Source of the DNA: Dermacentor variabilis
Taxonomy: Eukaryota > Arthropoda > Arachnida > Ixodida > Ixodidae
Length of the DNA: 64,000 nt
Direction: 5' to 3'
NCBI RefSeq assembly: GCF_050947875.1
Contig: NC_134570.1
Span: 202,505,750-202,569,749, forward strand
The first letter of the stretch is position 1, and each line of letters begins with the position of its first letter. A program made the position numbers and the translations under genes. Shown here piece by piece: positions 24,001-34,260 of the stretch. Under the pieces are notes generated by a model. It was given only the letters and a program-made list of their open reading frames with translations. It did no database searches and was not told the origin of the DNA.

Positions 24001-24703
24001 GGACTTGAACGAATTCGGACGCAGTACGCCGCCGTATTACATGATACAATCAGATGGGTAATTAGGATCTCGAAGCGGGATTTGGCACGTATGACCGCTG
24101 CCTAGGTAGCGAGCAGCCACGACTCTGTACGTGGGACGTGATAGTTGCTGCAAGAGCCTGTCGCGTTCTTTGTCATGGTCAATGCCATTAACCATATAGC
24201 GCCTTACATTAGTACCACGGGAGATGTACGCCTCGACTGGAAGGACACATTATAAACTATTGCCATAGCAGACACCCATATAGAGACTATATTGTTAGGT
24301 ATGTGCAAAGCGATACCTTGAAATCTGGAAATCTTGAGGCTGCCCTGAAGGCCGCTTTAATTATACGATTGGGCCATTTATCTATCACGATGCTTAATAA
24401 CCACTTTCTACCACGATGTCGCTGGCGACACCGGAAGCGTCTCTGTCGGTCGTGAGCGCAGGCCTTCTGATGAGCGACGTCCTTTTTTAATGCCGCTGGA
24501 GCTACATTTTAACCCGATGGAAGGCCGGTAGCTTCCTTTGTACCCTTAGATGAAGCGTACACCGTGGCTGCAGGGTTGCTGTGCCGGGGTTGCAGGTCAT
24601 TAGTCATTGCGGCCCACAGTAAAATCACAAATGAGGCACATTGCAGAGAGACATGGGTTGCACTTCTAATTGAAGTCAGATAAGCGCAGAGCAATAGTAG
24701 TTT
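24001..24703. other. Unassigned DNA between LINE and Gypsy remnants
   Basis: No motif-bearing frame. The left end of the Gypsy RT frame lies at about 24704-24725, after which the family sequence is lost. Confidence 0.5.
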
Positions 24704-25282
24704 TCAAGAATGACCTAGAAACATGAATGGCATCACCTTGAACTGATAAAGGCCGTCTGGGGTAACAAATGCAGTCTTCTCTCGGTCCATGCCATCGACG
24801 GACATCTGCCAGTAGCCGGACCATAAGTCGATAGAAGAAAAATAGGTGGCATCGTACAGGCAGTATGGAGCGTCATCAATACGTGGCAAAGGGTACGCGT
24901 CCTTTTTTGTGATTTTGTTCAGGTGGCGATAATCTACACAAAAGCACCACTTTCCATCCTTCTTTTTGAGAAGTATGACGGGAGATGCCCAGGTACTACA
25001 GGAAGGCTCGATAATGTCCTTTGCAAGCATCTCTTTGACTTCCTGTTGGGTAACAACTCGTTCCGACGCAGTACCACGATATGGTCGTCGGTGAATAGGG
25101 TTCGCATCGCCAGTGTTTATGCGATGGGTCACGACGGACGTTTGACCTAAGGGTCGATTGTCAAAGTCAGAAATGTCGCGATAGCCGTCAAGAAGGCGGC
25201 AAAGGGCTTCAGCTTGAGCAGGTGTAAGGTGAGAGGAAACCATCTTCTTAATGTCGACGTCAGTACCATGCGATGACGTCAC
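24704..25282 (-). pseudogene. Gypsy reverse transcriptase, N-terminal half
   Basis: 192 codons with the LTR-retrotransposon RT entry: VTHRINTGDANPIHRRPYR, VKEMLAKDIIEPS, SPVILLKKKDGKWCFCVDYR, HLNKITKKDAYPLPRIDD, and DLWSGYWQMSVDG with the first catalytic Asp. The frame ends MPFMFLGHS, where the family continues with a G-L-x-N-A-P segment, so truncation is by loss or replacement of DNA and not by a point mutation. Confidence 0.85.
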
Positions 25283-25297
25283 AGTATGGGCTGAGCT

Positions 25298-26034
25298 CTA
25301 ACGATCTTCCACTGTGAATGGCTCGACCCCAACGTTCTTCAAAGCGCTAATTATTGCCGAGAAGATCCCCTGAGGCAGAAGTTCCGCGGTTAGCGCGAAA
25401 TTGACAAGTGGAAGGCAGGTGCGGTTGCCAGTAATTTTCAGCACAGTGTGCGGCCCGGTAACATTATGTGTAAGCATGACGGCCGGAATTGGTGCGACCA
25501 CATAATTGCCGTCAGGTACAGCTGCTGAGGACAACAAGCCGACGTTTGTCACAGAGTGAGGCGGTAGGCGAATAAAATCCATGCAGCTCAGATGGCTTGG
25601 AGGCGGGTCCACAGGGTCGACAAGAAGAGGCAAGTCAAGGCGAAGTGAGCCGGCCGAACAGTCAATAAGGGCAGAATGATTGGTAAGAAAATCGAGACCG
25701 AGAATGAGTTTGTGAGGGCAATGCTCGATGACGGTGAAGAGAACGACGGTGTGTCTCTCAGCAATGGTGAGACGGACAGAGCACAGGCCAACAATAGCGA
25801 CAGTCCCTCCGTCGGTGACTTGTACAACTCGGTTCGGGGTAGGAGTCAGAACTTTCTTGAGCCGACGGCGAAGAGCAGCACTCATAATGGACACATGCGC
25901 CCCGGTGTCAATCAACGTGCACACAGGAAAATTGTCGACAAGAACGTCCAAAAGATTGTTGTTCGTGGGTAAGGTGAAGCGAGGGATACGTGCCAATTTC
26001 GTCAATGCAGCTTCACCTCCAGAAGCTGCACTGT
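25298..26034 (-). pseudogene. Gypsy aspartic protease and pol linker
   Basis: Contains the retropepsin active-site motif CTLIDTGAHVSIMS, followed by the flap/back strand region (VRLTIAERHTV, HKLILGLDFLTNHSALIDC). The remaining ~110 residues are the protease-RT linker. The frame is entered from gag in the -1 register around 26035-26044; the first pol-frame residues after the gag stop would be KLDSAAS. A stop near 25298 separates it from RT, which opens in a different frame at 25282. Confidence 0.8.
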
Positions 26035-26044
26035 CTAGTTTTCC
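26035..26044 (-). promoter_or_regulatory. Candidate -1 frameshift site at gag stop
   Basis: GGAAAACTAG on the minus strand: gag reads GAA-AAC-TAG and ends, while pol is open in the -1 frame through the same bases (GGA-AAA-CTA). The identical decamer occurs at the gag end of Gypsy element 2 (28755-28764). The string resembles but does not exactly match the canonical X-XXY-YYZ slippery heptamer. Confidence 0.5.
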
Positions 26045-27264
26045 GGTCGGGGGTGCGGCGAGTAGGTCGGAGAAGGAGCACAGCGTGACGGGGCGAGCGA
26101 GATTGGCGGCGGGGGGGGGGGGGGGAGAGGACGCGAGCGGGAGTAGCGGGGTCGTGTCAAAGGTGTCGCAGGCTCAGATGATGGAGAGGGCATAGAAGAG
26201 GCGAAGGAAAAGGATGCGATAGAGGGGCGAGAGGGGTAATCAGGATAATAGCGCGTCGGAGAAGTCCTGCGGCTGCGGCAGTGGCGACCGACATGTCCAA
26301 TGCGTCGGCAGTTAAAACAGATCGGCTTGTCGTCCATGGTTCGCCATTCGGATGGGTTGCGCTGTCCATAAAAGGAGTAAGAAGAGCGTGGTGGGGACGT
26401 GCATGGAGACAAACGTTCCGAGCGTATGGAACGAATTGATTGCAGGCCGACGTTGGACAACTCTTGACGGACGACGGCCTGGATCAAGGAGATTGTCACC
26501 GGAGAATGATCATGTAGCGGGAATGAAGGGGCCGCCGGTTGTGCCGCTTCGACCTCACGACGAATGATGCGGGTACAGTTGTCACATCGCGACAGCTGGT
26601 GGAAGAGGTCGTCACAGGACGACGTAGCAGCTGTGTTGGGAAGTCGCGTGATGTGCTGGGATACCCGGTGGCTTTTAGCATGCTCGAGACGGCTGAACTC
26701 CTTGAGGATGGTATCGATGCTGGTGACGTTCTTAAACACCAGTAAATTGAAGGCGTCGTCAGCAATGCCTTTGAGGACGTGATTAACCTTATCGCCCTCA
26801 GTCATGTTCGGGTCAGCCTTGGCACAAAGGGCGGAGACGTCGAGAATGTACGACACGTAGGACTCGGTCGACGTCTGTACACGTGTGGCAAGGGCTTTCT
26901 TGACATTGACTTGTCAACCAAGCGGATTGCCAAAAAGGTCGCGTAGCTACTCTTTGAAGTGATCCCAGCTCGAGATCTCCTCTTCGTGAGTCTGGAACCA
27001 CACCAATGGAGCTCCGTCGAGGTAGAAAAGTACGTTGGCAGGCATAATAGTCAGATCCCACATGTTACTGGTGCTGACACCTTCGTACAAGCGGAGCCAG
27101 TCGTCAACATCAGGACTTCCGACTCCGTTGAAAACACCAGGATCCCGAGGGGGAGAAACGGCGACGTAGGTCGGGGCTGCAGGCGGAGACGCTTGCGTAG
27201 ATGAAGTGCCGCCAGCAGCAGCCGAAGTTGCATTGTCGCCGTTGCGACCGCTGCGAAGCTTCAT
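26035..27264 (-). pseudogene. Gypsy gag with CCHC zinc knuckle
   Basis: Begins at the Met of MKLRSGRNGDN (27264) and includes the capsid N-terminal pattern DPGVFNGVGSPDVDDWLRLY and the second half ESYVSYILDVSALCAKADP, then DKVNHVLKGIADDAFNLL. A single zinc knuckle CFNCRRIGHVGRHC follows. Two in-frame stops (about 26944 and 26906) interrupt it; otherwise the register is constant from 27264 to 26035. A run of about 17 G near 26110 encodes a polyproline tract near the C-terminus. Gag would form the particle around the element RNA. Confidence 0.85.
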
Positions 27265-27300
27265 GACGAGTACGCGGAACGTCCACCTCTACCAAATTAA

Positions 27301-27448
27301 TGTTACGTGAAGTTGGAGCCGAATACTATTTACAATTTATTTACAGGGAAGCTCACGGAGGCCAAAATGGCGTCGCTATTTCAAACCGGCACACACGTCG
27401 TCTTCGTCCTCCTCAGTGCTGCCACACTGTGGCGGCTGTTCCCTAGCA
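27301..27448 (-). repeat. Gypsy element 1 5' LTR, 148 bp
   Basis: On the plus strand it starts TGTTACGTGAAG and ends TTCCCTAGCA, so on the element strand it is TGCTAGGG...CACGTAACA, with TG/CA ends. The same end sequences and the motif CTATTTACAA near the edge are found in the 160-bp LTR at 60221-60380. It lies 36 bases outside the gag start, leaving a very short leader. No second LTR of this copy remains. Confidence 0.75.
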
Positions 27449-27464
27449 ATATCGCGGAGGTGCA

Positions 27465-27540
27465 AAACAGGAGGGGCAGACAAACGACGATGACGAAGAA
27501 GTGTTGTTCTTGCTGGAGCGCTTCAGCAAACCACCCGATT
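27465..27540 (+). repeat. Gypsy LTR/leader motif, third copy
   Basis: AAACAGGAGGGGCAGACAAA, then ATGACGAAGAAGTGTTG and GAGCGCTTC correspond to 31550-31625 (plus) and to 31108-31031 (minus). It sits between the LTR of Gypsy element 1 and the pol remnant of element 2 and marks a junction of at least two insertions. Confidence 0.55.
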
Positions 27541-28470
27541 CATGCGCAATCCCCCACTGTGGATATGTGCCACAGCCACTCAGGACAACCACAACTGCCG
27601 CTGTCCCCACGCCAAAGCGACGTTGTTATTTAAAAGCTGGGTGAGAGGGCGCGCAGTGTCAGCAAAATTTTTAACAAAGCGACGAAAGTACGAGCATAAG
27701 CCCGGGCTAGCGGAAGGCTTGATCATGTTCTTCTTCAGCAACTTTGTGAATTGGGTTTGAATGGTGCTGCGCTCTGCTGAAAACGCGCGGTAGGGGCGGT
27801 GATGGACGGGACTTGCGTCGCCGGCGCGAATCCAGCAAGTGACTACGGCTGTCTGGCCGAGTAGGCGTTCATTGAAATTAAAAATATCGCGGTAACTAAA
27901 CAGAATGCGCCTAAAGTCTTTAGTTTGAGCGCAGAGAGGTCGGTAGCGATAATTTTATCGACGTGTCGTGGTAGGGTGACAAAGCCGAACGGGAACACGC
28001 GACGATAGAGCTGACAGAGGCTGAAATAGTGGATGCGAGCGGAGCTATATCGTACTCGTGCACAGGTGTCCGACTGGCTACTGTCACGTTACCGGGAAGA
28101 AAATGTGCAACAGACTCAAAGTTCAGAACAGGAAGCCAAGTAGAATTCTCGACAATGCCGACAAGGGCACTTTAGAGCGCGACGTTATGCTGTAGAACAA
28201 CGTCGCCAAGCGGAGAGACGATGTAGTTGCCATCACAAACAAATGGTGGAGCGTTAAAAGGTACAGTAGTAGCGGCTTGATGCGGCAAGCGGATGGATTC
28301 GCCAGCACACGGGGACGGATGATGTGCATCAGAAACAAAGCAGCTGTCAGAAGGAAGGTGCAGCTGCACGACAACTGTAGTGCAGTCTGATAGGACAGAT
28401 TTGGTCTAAAGACCAGCCCCAAAATCACGTCATCTCGACAGCGCTCTAACACAATAAATAAGATGGTGGG

Positions 28471-28788
28471 TTAATGGCCGGCAATTGTTCCTTGTGCTGT
28501 ACACATGCCAACAACAGGTGTCGTACTGCCGTCGGCAACACGTACTATGCAAGGTACGGCAAGCTTTAGGACCTTTCTTAGTCTTTTGCGAAGGGTGGTG
28601 CTCATTAGAAACATCTGCGCACCGCTGTCGACGATGGACTTCACTGGGACTCCATCCCCCTCAACGTCTAATGTACTTCCAAAGCTAGGCGATGTGATCC
28701 GAAAATTTCCAGGCTGGGTCGTTGATGTAGCATCACTTCCGGGAGCTGCACCGTCTAGTTTTCCTGTGGAACGAACGCGGGGGAACAA
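28471..28788 (-). pseudogene. Gypsy element 2 protease
   Basis: 105 codons with VKSIVDSGAQMFLMSTTLRK, in which the active site is D-S-G (retropepsins use D-T/S-G), then CIVRVADGSTTPVVGMC. Gag stops at 28755 within this frame, so protease is read in the -1 register, as in element 1. A stop near 28471 cuts it from the rest of pol. Confidence 0.75.
28755..28764 (-). promoter_or_regulatory. Candidate -1 frameshift site at gag stop, second copy
   Basis: The same GGAAAACTAG as at 26035-26044, with gag ending at TAG and protease open in the -1 frame (residues KLDGAAPGS follow). Surrounding sequence has diverged more than the decamer. Confidence 0.5.
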
Positions 28789-29517
28789 GAGCGGTTGGCC
28801 TGCGACGAACGAGACCGACTACTTAGGGGCGATGGTGACCGGCTGGTTGGGAAGGTCGTAGGTACTTGCTCGGTATTCGTAGATGAAGGACGCACGGTGA
28901 AAGGGGAAGCACCTTGCTCTGGGCGGTCGGACGCGAGGCTCCACCTATGGGGTAATGACCAACGACGGCAGCAATGACGAGCGATATGTGCAACACGCGA
29001 GCAATTGAAACAAATCGGCCTATCCTTCGGTGTTCTCAAGTCGGCTGGGTTACGACGGCAAGATGGAACCGTTGAAAACGGGGAAGCAGTGGTTGGGCGG
29101 TGCCGGTCCTAACTGAAAGCGACATCAAGAATGGGGCAGGAAGACGGGAACCCTAAATTTGCCATCTGTTGTCTGACAACGGCCTGTATAAGCCATACAG
29201 AACATGCGTTGTCTGGGCAATGCTGGCGAGGAACTGCGGGAGACATAGCTGCGATCTCGCGACGAATTAACCGCGTCAAATTTTCATGTCCAGACGGATG
29301 CGGCCGACGTGGCTGTTTTTCACACGAAGAGGTGAAGCTGTATTTGGTAGCCTGTTGAACTACTCCGTAATGCGGCGACTCTTCATCAGTTCGAAATCGC
29401 GGTACTCTTTGATGATCGCGTCTACCGAGTCATAGTTCTTGCAGATAAGCAGGTTGAATGCGTCATCTGCTATGCTCTTCAGGATGGGGCCTATTTTGTC
29501 GGTCTCGTTGTTGTCTT
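28755..29517 (-). pseudogene. Gypsy element 2 gag, middle and C-terminal part
   Basis: The right-hand part reads DKIGPILKSIADDAFNLLIC and then DSVDAIIKEYRDFELMKSRR (about 29395-29515), matching element 1 gag. A zinc knuckle CFNCSRVAHIARHC lies near 28985-29030 and the frame ends PQEN-stop at 28755. Frames change at least twice between these landmarks. The upstream half of gag is displaced to beyond 30483 by the MITE-like insertion. Confidence 0.7.
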
Positions 29518-30482
29518 TGGTCCCTATAACGTAAAACTATTCCAATATGTTTTTATTCAAATCTTCTGACGCCAAATTTTGCGTAACCGCCAACGCAAGC
29601 ATAGGGCGGTGAACCGCAGGGTTCACCGCCCGATGTTTCGCAACAGACCAATCCAACGCTGTCCTCGTTCATAGGCGGTCACTTTTGTTTGCTTGAAAAA
29701 CAAAAAACATCTCCTACAGTGATGCGACTTGTCATATCTAATTGGCTGACAAGAGGCGAGGATCACGCTCAAGTGGAGAGGTATTCGATGGGGCCGAGCG
29801 AGTGCGCTGAAAATCGATATCCGAATGAAGAGGGTGGTGACGTGGTCTACGATTGGTGCGCTCTGGCTTACTTAGCTTGCGGTGGGTGGTCGAAAATCGC
29901 AGCGGCATGCAGCGGAAGCTTAACGATGACGCTAAAACGGATCCTCAGCAAAGAATAGTTGGCAGAACGAGGTCGTAAACGTGCCGAAAGTGTTTGAAAA
30001 CGTTCCAAGGCCATGAATAAAGTTTTATTATACGCAAATAAACCCATGCTCTCCTGCAGGTTCAAGTAGCCATGCCTGAGTGATCGGCGGCAGCCATCTT
30101 TTATTCCTTTCGGAACAGGGCAGCCTGCGGCTATTAAAAAGAAAATTCAGTTTTGTTCGGCGTATTTATGCACCTTTAACGCGTACACGTCATTTTGACG
30201 TGTGAGTTTTCGCGGTTTTGTGACGTCGAGTGACAGGCAGGTGAAGTGGGTGCAGCCCGAAAACTTTTGACGAATAGCCGAGAGCTAATGGCGACAAGCG
30301 TCGAATGAGAAATAAGTATTTTTTTGTTCGGTGAAATCCTGCATATTCAGTGTGTACACGTCATATCAGATGAGGAGCTATCGCGCTTTTCTCGACGCGA
30401 AGTGGGGATGATCCAAAAAACGTTTTTGGCCAATCGCGGCGGGTTGATTGCGGAATTGGAATAGAAAAGTTTGGAATAGTTT
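29518..30482 (-). mobile_element. MITE-like element, copy B, inserted in Gypsy gag
   Basis: About 965 bp alignable end to end, in reverse orientation, with 47908-48907. Left end reads CCCTATAACGTAAAACTATTCC (terminal inverted repeat, broken here as CCCTATAACG and TAAAACTATTCC); the right end retains only GGAATAGTTT of the repeat, so ~16 outer bases are lost. Shared internal blocks include GACGTGTAC, CTCACACGTCA-like and GGAGAGCATG. No transposase frame exists, so it would move only with help from an unknown autonomous element. It splits the gag of Gypsy element 2 between the ALC and DKIGPI segments. Confidence 0.75.
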
Positions 30483-31025
30483 GTCTGCTTAACGACAAAG
30501 CGCGAGGACATCTTGAATATATGCCACGTAAGATTCCTTTGAGATTTGGGCACTGGTAGATAGCTCCTTCTTCGCTGCCAGCTGATGGCCAAAATGCTTT
30601 CAAAAGACGTCTAGAGTCTTTTGCCTTCAGTCGTCCCAAGTGGGTATGTTGTGTTCGTGGGTCTCGTACCATGCTAGCGCAGAGTCTCGGAGGCAGAATA
30701 TCACATTCGCTAGCATTGGGGTTGGGTCCCACCGATTATTTTCGCTTACGTCCTCGTACCAGGAAATCCAGTCTTTAACGTCCGTACAATCGGTGCCATC
30801 GACGGTCCCTGGGTCTCGCGTCTGGCACAACACGACGGAGGTCAGAGACTGCGGCACCGGAGCTGGGCGGTCGGTCATTGTGGCGCGTTGGTTGTCGATC
30901 ATCGTGTCAGGGCTCACGCGGAAGCCACTGCGGAGCTCCGCGTTGGTACCCCGCGCGTCCAACAAAGTGTTGCGAAGCGAAAAAAAGCACGAATGTTGTT
31001 TATGCAAGGCGAATGCTGAAAGCAT
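30483..31025 (-). pseudogene. Gypsy element 2 gag N-terminal part
   Basis: The 132-codon frame 30627-31025 contains RDPGTVDGTDCTDVKDWISW, NRWDPTPMLANVIFCLRDSA and WYETHEHNIPTWDD, the homologous block to element 1 gag. Sequence to 30483 continues as KESYVAYIQDVLALC in another frame with a stop. The true gag start is unclear; MTDRPAPVP near 30880-30890 is a plausible Met. Confidence 0.7.
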
Positions 31026-31108
31026 CAGCTGACACTAGAACATGGCAGCGGAAACGCCCCAGAAAACAACACTTCTTCATACTTGTTTCTTGTCTCCGCG
31101 TCCCGTTT
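30970..31108 (-). repeat. Gypsy LTR end/leader, inverted copy 1
   Basis: Reads on the minus strand through AAGAAGTGTTG, GGGGCGTTTCC, CATGTTCTAGTGTCAGCTG and CGCCTTGCATAAACAACATT into gag. It pairs as an inverted repeat with 31545-31700, and so marks the 5' boundary region of the minus-strand Gypsy element 2. Confidence 0.65.
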
Positions 31109-31544
31109 TGCCCCTGGACACTGTACTTCCACAAGTGAAATAGTCGCACACCACTTATGCCCGTGATGTGACTTCTGTGGCAGAGCAGGACCATCAGATT
31201 ACCCGCGCTCGCCTCAGCAATTCCCAGGGTTCCCAGAAGTCCGGTTACGGTACGCACCATAGGGAGGGAAAGTAATTACCTGGCTCCCTCGTGCTTCTGC
31301 GGTCACTATCTCGTCGTGTGGGCCTATAGTGAAAACTTCTGTCGCGATATTCAGGTCCTTACTGAATCCTGCAACAGCCCACAGATATGACGTGCGAGAT
31401 TTTTGCCGAAAAGCCAGGCCCGTTGTCCGTGCAGCCAAGAACCGACGTTGTTCATGTGTCCTGATTAAAGCCTCACGTGGGTGCCTTTGCCGGGCCATAA
31501 TCGCTTGCACCGGGTCGGCGCTCCAACCCCGGCGGCGTAGTGTC

Positions 31545-31700
31545 GCGATGAAAAACAGGACGCGCAAACAAGAGACTATGACGAAGAAGTGTTGGTGTAG
31601 CTGGGGCGCTTCGGCCACCATGTTCTAGTGTTAGCTGGTGCCTTCAGAATTCGCCTTGCATAAACAGCATTCGTGCTTGTCTCCACCTCGCCACACTATT
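31545..31700 (+). repeat. Gypsy LTR end/leader, inverted copy 2
   Basis: AAGAAGTGTTGGTGTAGCTG, GGGGCGCTTCGG, CATGTTCTAGTGTTAGCTGG and CGCCTTGCATAAACAGCATT repeat the block at 30970-31108 in the opposite direction. Downstream, in plus orientation, a gag fragment follows at about 32096, so this is the 5' end of a second, plus-strand Gypsy copy. The sequence between the two arms (31109-31544) has no recognised content. Confidence 0.65.
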
Positions 31701-32007
31701 GGTGGTTGAGTAAAGCGCACAAATATCTATAACTCAAAATCACGGACACAAAGTAAAGGAACAGGTAAAGAAAGGTGGCAACCAGGCACAGCGCATTTGA
31801 AAGCGTATATTGTGAAAATTTATACTATGGAAGTCATCTTCCTCGTCTTTTCATAATCACCATCGATTCGCATTTTCATTGTCGGGGTGCTAGGCATAGA
31901 AGCACCAAGTATAAAGTGGTGTAGGTGCTTTAAGATCCCTTTGACCTCTCCACATTCTTTTCCTGAAACTGCGTTCGGGTCGCTGCTTACGCCAAGTACC
32001 CACCGAC

Positions 32008-32175
32008 ATGTCCCTAAAGAATCAGCAGCGTCCACAGGCCCGGTTCAAGTGACATCCACCCCACCTCCTGGTCTGTAAGCAACCGTCAGCACAATCCTGA
32101 GGTATTCGCTTGCCTGCCAGGTGATGACGTCGAAGACTGGCTCGACAACTACGATTAAGTAAGCTCCATTAATTA
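32008..32175 (+). pseudogene. Gypsy gag fragment
   Basis: The reading EVFACLPGDDVEDWLDNYD at 32100-32158 matches the DVDDWLRLY/DVKDWISWY block in the two minus-strand Gypsy gags, followed after a stop by VSSINY. A Met at 32008 (MSLKNQQRPQ) may be the former start in another frame. At about 32175-32195 the similarity changes to BEL/Pao gag, so this piece is joined to a different element. Confidence 0.6.
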
Positions 32176-32189
32176 TGGAGTGCCTTTGC

Positions 32190-32900
32190 TGAGGTTCCAC
32201 GGAAAGAACATCCCGGATGAGCTTTGCATCGGTTACTGCAGATTAAACACAACGTCTGCAGTCGCGCCAGGAGAACACCTTGAAAATTTTCTCACTTTCC
32301 TGGAGACCACGGTAGAAATTCAACGAAGGGCCGAGTGTGGAACTCGTCCGCAACGGAACACCAACAGAGTGTGTGTTCCGAGCCGCAAGGACATTCCTGA
32401 ACGCAAGGGGTCGCCGTCGGTTTTAACTGCCATCTTGAAAACTCAAACACTATGCATATGTTGCGAAGCGAGCGGCCACGCAACCTCCAACTGTTACTTT
32501 GATTTGTCGGCTGATGAGAAGAGAAGAATTGCAAAGCGAGAAAACGTATAGTTTAAAACCTGTACCTGTACTTGTGGTGCGAACATACAAATGCCGCACC
32601 ACAAGATGGCATAAATGTAAGAGATGTCCCAGCCGGCACGTTGCAGCCCTGTGCAGCCTGAATCGGCCATCGCCATCAGTAACGTTGCAAACACCCTACC
32701 AAATGAGACAATCGTAGCCTTCGCTGCAAGGCGAAGGCACCAAGAAGAGAACCAATGTTCTTCTGGCGACGTCTCAAGCATGGGTTCAGAGCAAGGCAAA
32801 TTGAGCGGTAGTCAGGCGGCGGAAATCAGCGTACCTTCTCTAAGAAAGAGGTTTCACAGCACATGGAACTCCCTGTTTCAGGAGAAGAGAGCCTGAATAT
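32190..32900 (+). pseudogene. BEL/Pao gag with zinc knuckles
   Basis: The frame 32180-32551 contains GEHLENFLTFLETTVEIQRR and a CX2CX4HX4C knuckle (CICCEASGHATSNC, 32453-32494), then LSADEKRRIAKREN, a Pao gag hallmark. In the next frame a second Cys/His cluster, CKRCPSRHVAALC, follows at about 32615-32655. Frame changes and loss of linkers show it is inactive. BEL/Pao gag typically has two or three such knuckles. Confidence 0.7.
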
Positions 32901-32999
32901 AATGGCATTCGGAAAGGACAATCAGTTTTTAGGAATGAAGTTCCACCTAGTGGAGTTGTTGCTCTGCAGTCGCCATAGCTAAAGAAAGATCCGTGTCAA

Positions 33000-34207
33000 A
33001 GCGCTCGATATTTCACAAATCTACTACGACATCGTGCCAGCACCTGAATCTTCTATCGTCCACTACCTCGAAGAGCAAGACCTCGAACTCGCTGACGGTA
33101 TGCAACATGGAGGAGATATAGCACCATGGCTGAGGTCCGCTTACAACTGGGAGGTCACAACTACCAGTGTCAGACCAGTGTCAGGTGCCAATTCAGTGGT
33201 TTTGTCGCTGCTAAGACCATCTTTGGCTGGACGCTGCAGGCGACAACGCACGTCACAGAATGAACCGCAACATCTGGTTCCACTGTGGAAGTGTTGAGGG
33301 TGACTGCCACTTGGAGCAAGACCAAGACGACACTGTTGCTCAATTTGTGACAGCTTGAGCACATTACCATTGTTGACGAAGACGAGGCCGAAGTGGAAGA
33401 CGACGGAGTTTGAGAATTTCGTGAGAACGTGTAAGTGAACAAGCGCTGATAATAAGTTTCGCTTCCCTGAAAAGAGAATGCCGCTGACTTGGCAGACAAT
33501 AAAGCCATGGATTTGAGTGGGCTCAGGTCGTTGACGGCAAAATTGATGAACAGCAATTACCTTATGGGAGATTATGACCAGGCGTTTTGAAACTGTGTGC
33601 TTGCAAGGCATGCGGACGAAGGAATTCAACCGGGTGAGTAATCAAGTGCGCCCGTTCATTACATGCTTCACCGTAGCGTAGCCCGTCCGTGCAGTGAGAC
33701 CACAAGATTAATAATCGTCCTCGATGCTTCATCGAAAGCGCAAGAAAAACTGTCTTCAAACGACGTCCTGATCGCACGACCGAATCGGAACACAAATCTG
33801 TAGGATATTTTCCCGAGATTTCGAATACACAATGGGGCGACCATGTCCAGCATGAAGAAAGCATTCTTGTAGATTGATTTGAAAGGAATGACCGCAGCGT
33901 TCTTCATTTCCTTTATTACAACAGTACACTGAAACGTGCACAAGCGCTCCCTACAATCAGAGAGCACCGGATGACGAGGGTCGCTTTCGCGCAGCATCCA
34001 TACCGTTCCTTCTTGCCGCGAGGCTGAAATACTATCTAAAGTTCACGAGCGCACAAAGGATATTTTTCTGAAGACAAGAAGCTTGCAAAGCAACAAACAG
34101 TGTCCAGATGACTTGGCCACAGGTGTCAATACTTAGAAGATACAATGCACACATGCATAGAGACCGAACGTATTCTTCGGATGGCAGACATGAATCTTAC
34201 AAAATGG
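33000..34207 (+). pseudogene. BEL/Pao protease-RT region
   Basis: 33034-33297 reads YLEEQDLELADGMQHGGDI then YNWEVTTTSVRPVSG, the Pao segment between protease and RT (family: LIGADYYW). Further on, in shifting frames, VLDASSKAQ (about 33715), NGATMSSMKKAFL (about 33830) and finally TERILRMADMNLTKWN (34162-34207) represent RT and post-RT blocks. The catalytic YVDD was not seen intact. Long minus-strand frames over 33141-33997 are shadows. Confidence 0.65.
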
Positions 34208-34215
34208 AACTTAAT

Positions 34216-34258
<43 letters not shown>

Positions 34259-34260
34259 TT
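34208..34260 (-). repeat. LINE (AATA)n tail
   Basis: A pure run of ATTT units on the plus strand, i.e. AATA on the LINE strand, right after the conserved 3' sequence GATCCCTGATGGTATCAATA. This is the target-primed end of the element and marks the LINE/BEL junction. Open frames full of LFIYLFIY here are artefacts of the repeat. Confidence 0.9.

Larger units (their letters stand above)
24704..27448 (-). mobile_element. Gypsy element 1, LTR to mid-RT
   Basis: Read right to left: 5' LTR (27301-27448), untranslated leader, gag (26035-27264), protease (25298-26034) and the first half of reverse transcriptase (24704-25282). The element breaks off just after the RT motif VMPF, before the catalytic YVDD; the rest of RT, RNase H, integrase and 3' LTR are missing here. 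In-frame stops in gag show it is inactive. Related copies lie at 27.6-31.0 kb and 60.2-62.3 kb. Confidence 0.85.
27600..31030 (-). mobile_element. Gypsy element 2, internally deleted, split by a MITE
   Basis: Gag N-terminus (30627-30960), gag middle (30483-30600), a ~965-bp MITE-like insert (29518-30482), gag remainder (28755-29517), protease (28471-28788), linker (28123-28452), RT entry (about 27730-27990) and the post-RT segment [20 protein letters not shown] (about 27640-27720). The RT core between MIKPS-like and [12 protein letters not shown] sequence is absent, an internal deletion of several hundred bases. Multiple frameshifts are present. Confidence 0.75.

Noticed and set aside
26100..26130. 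Run of about 17 G as a possible G-quadruplex or regulatory site
   Set aside because: Explained by a polyproline tract in Gypsy gag with slippage; no independent support.
33141..33997. Long minus-strand frames of 100-162 codons
   Set aside because: Shadows of the BEL/Pao pol remnant, whose motifs are on the plus strand.
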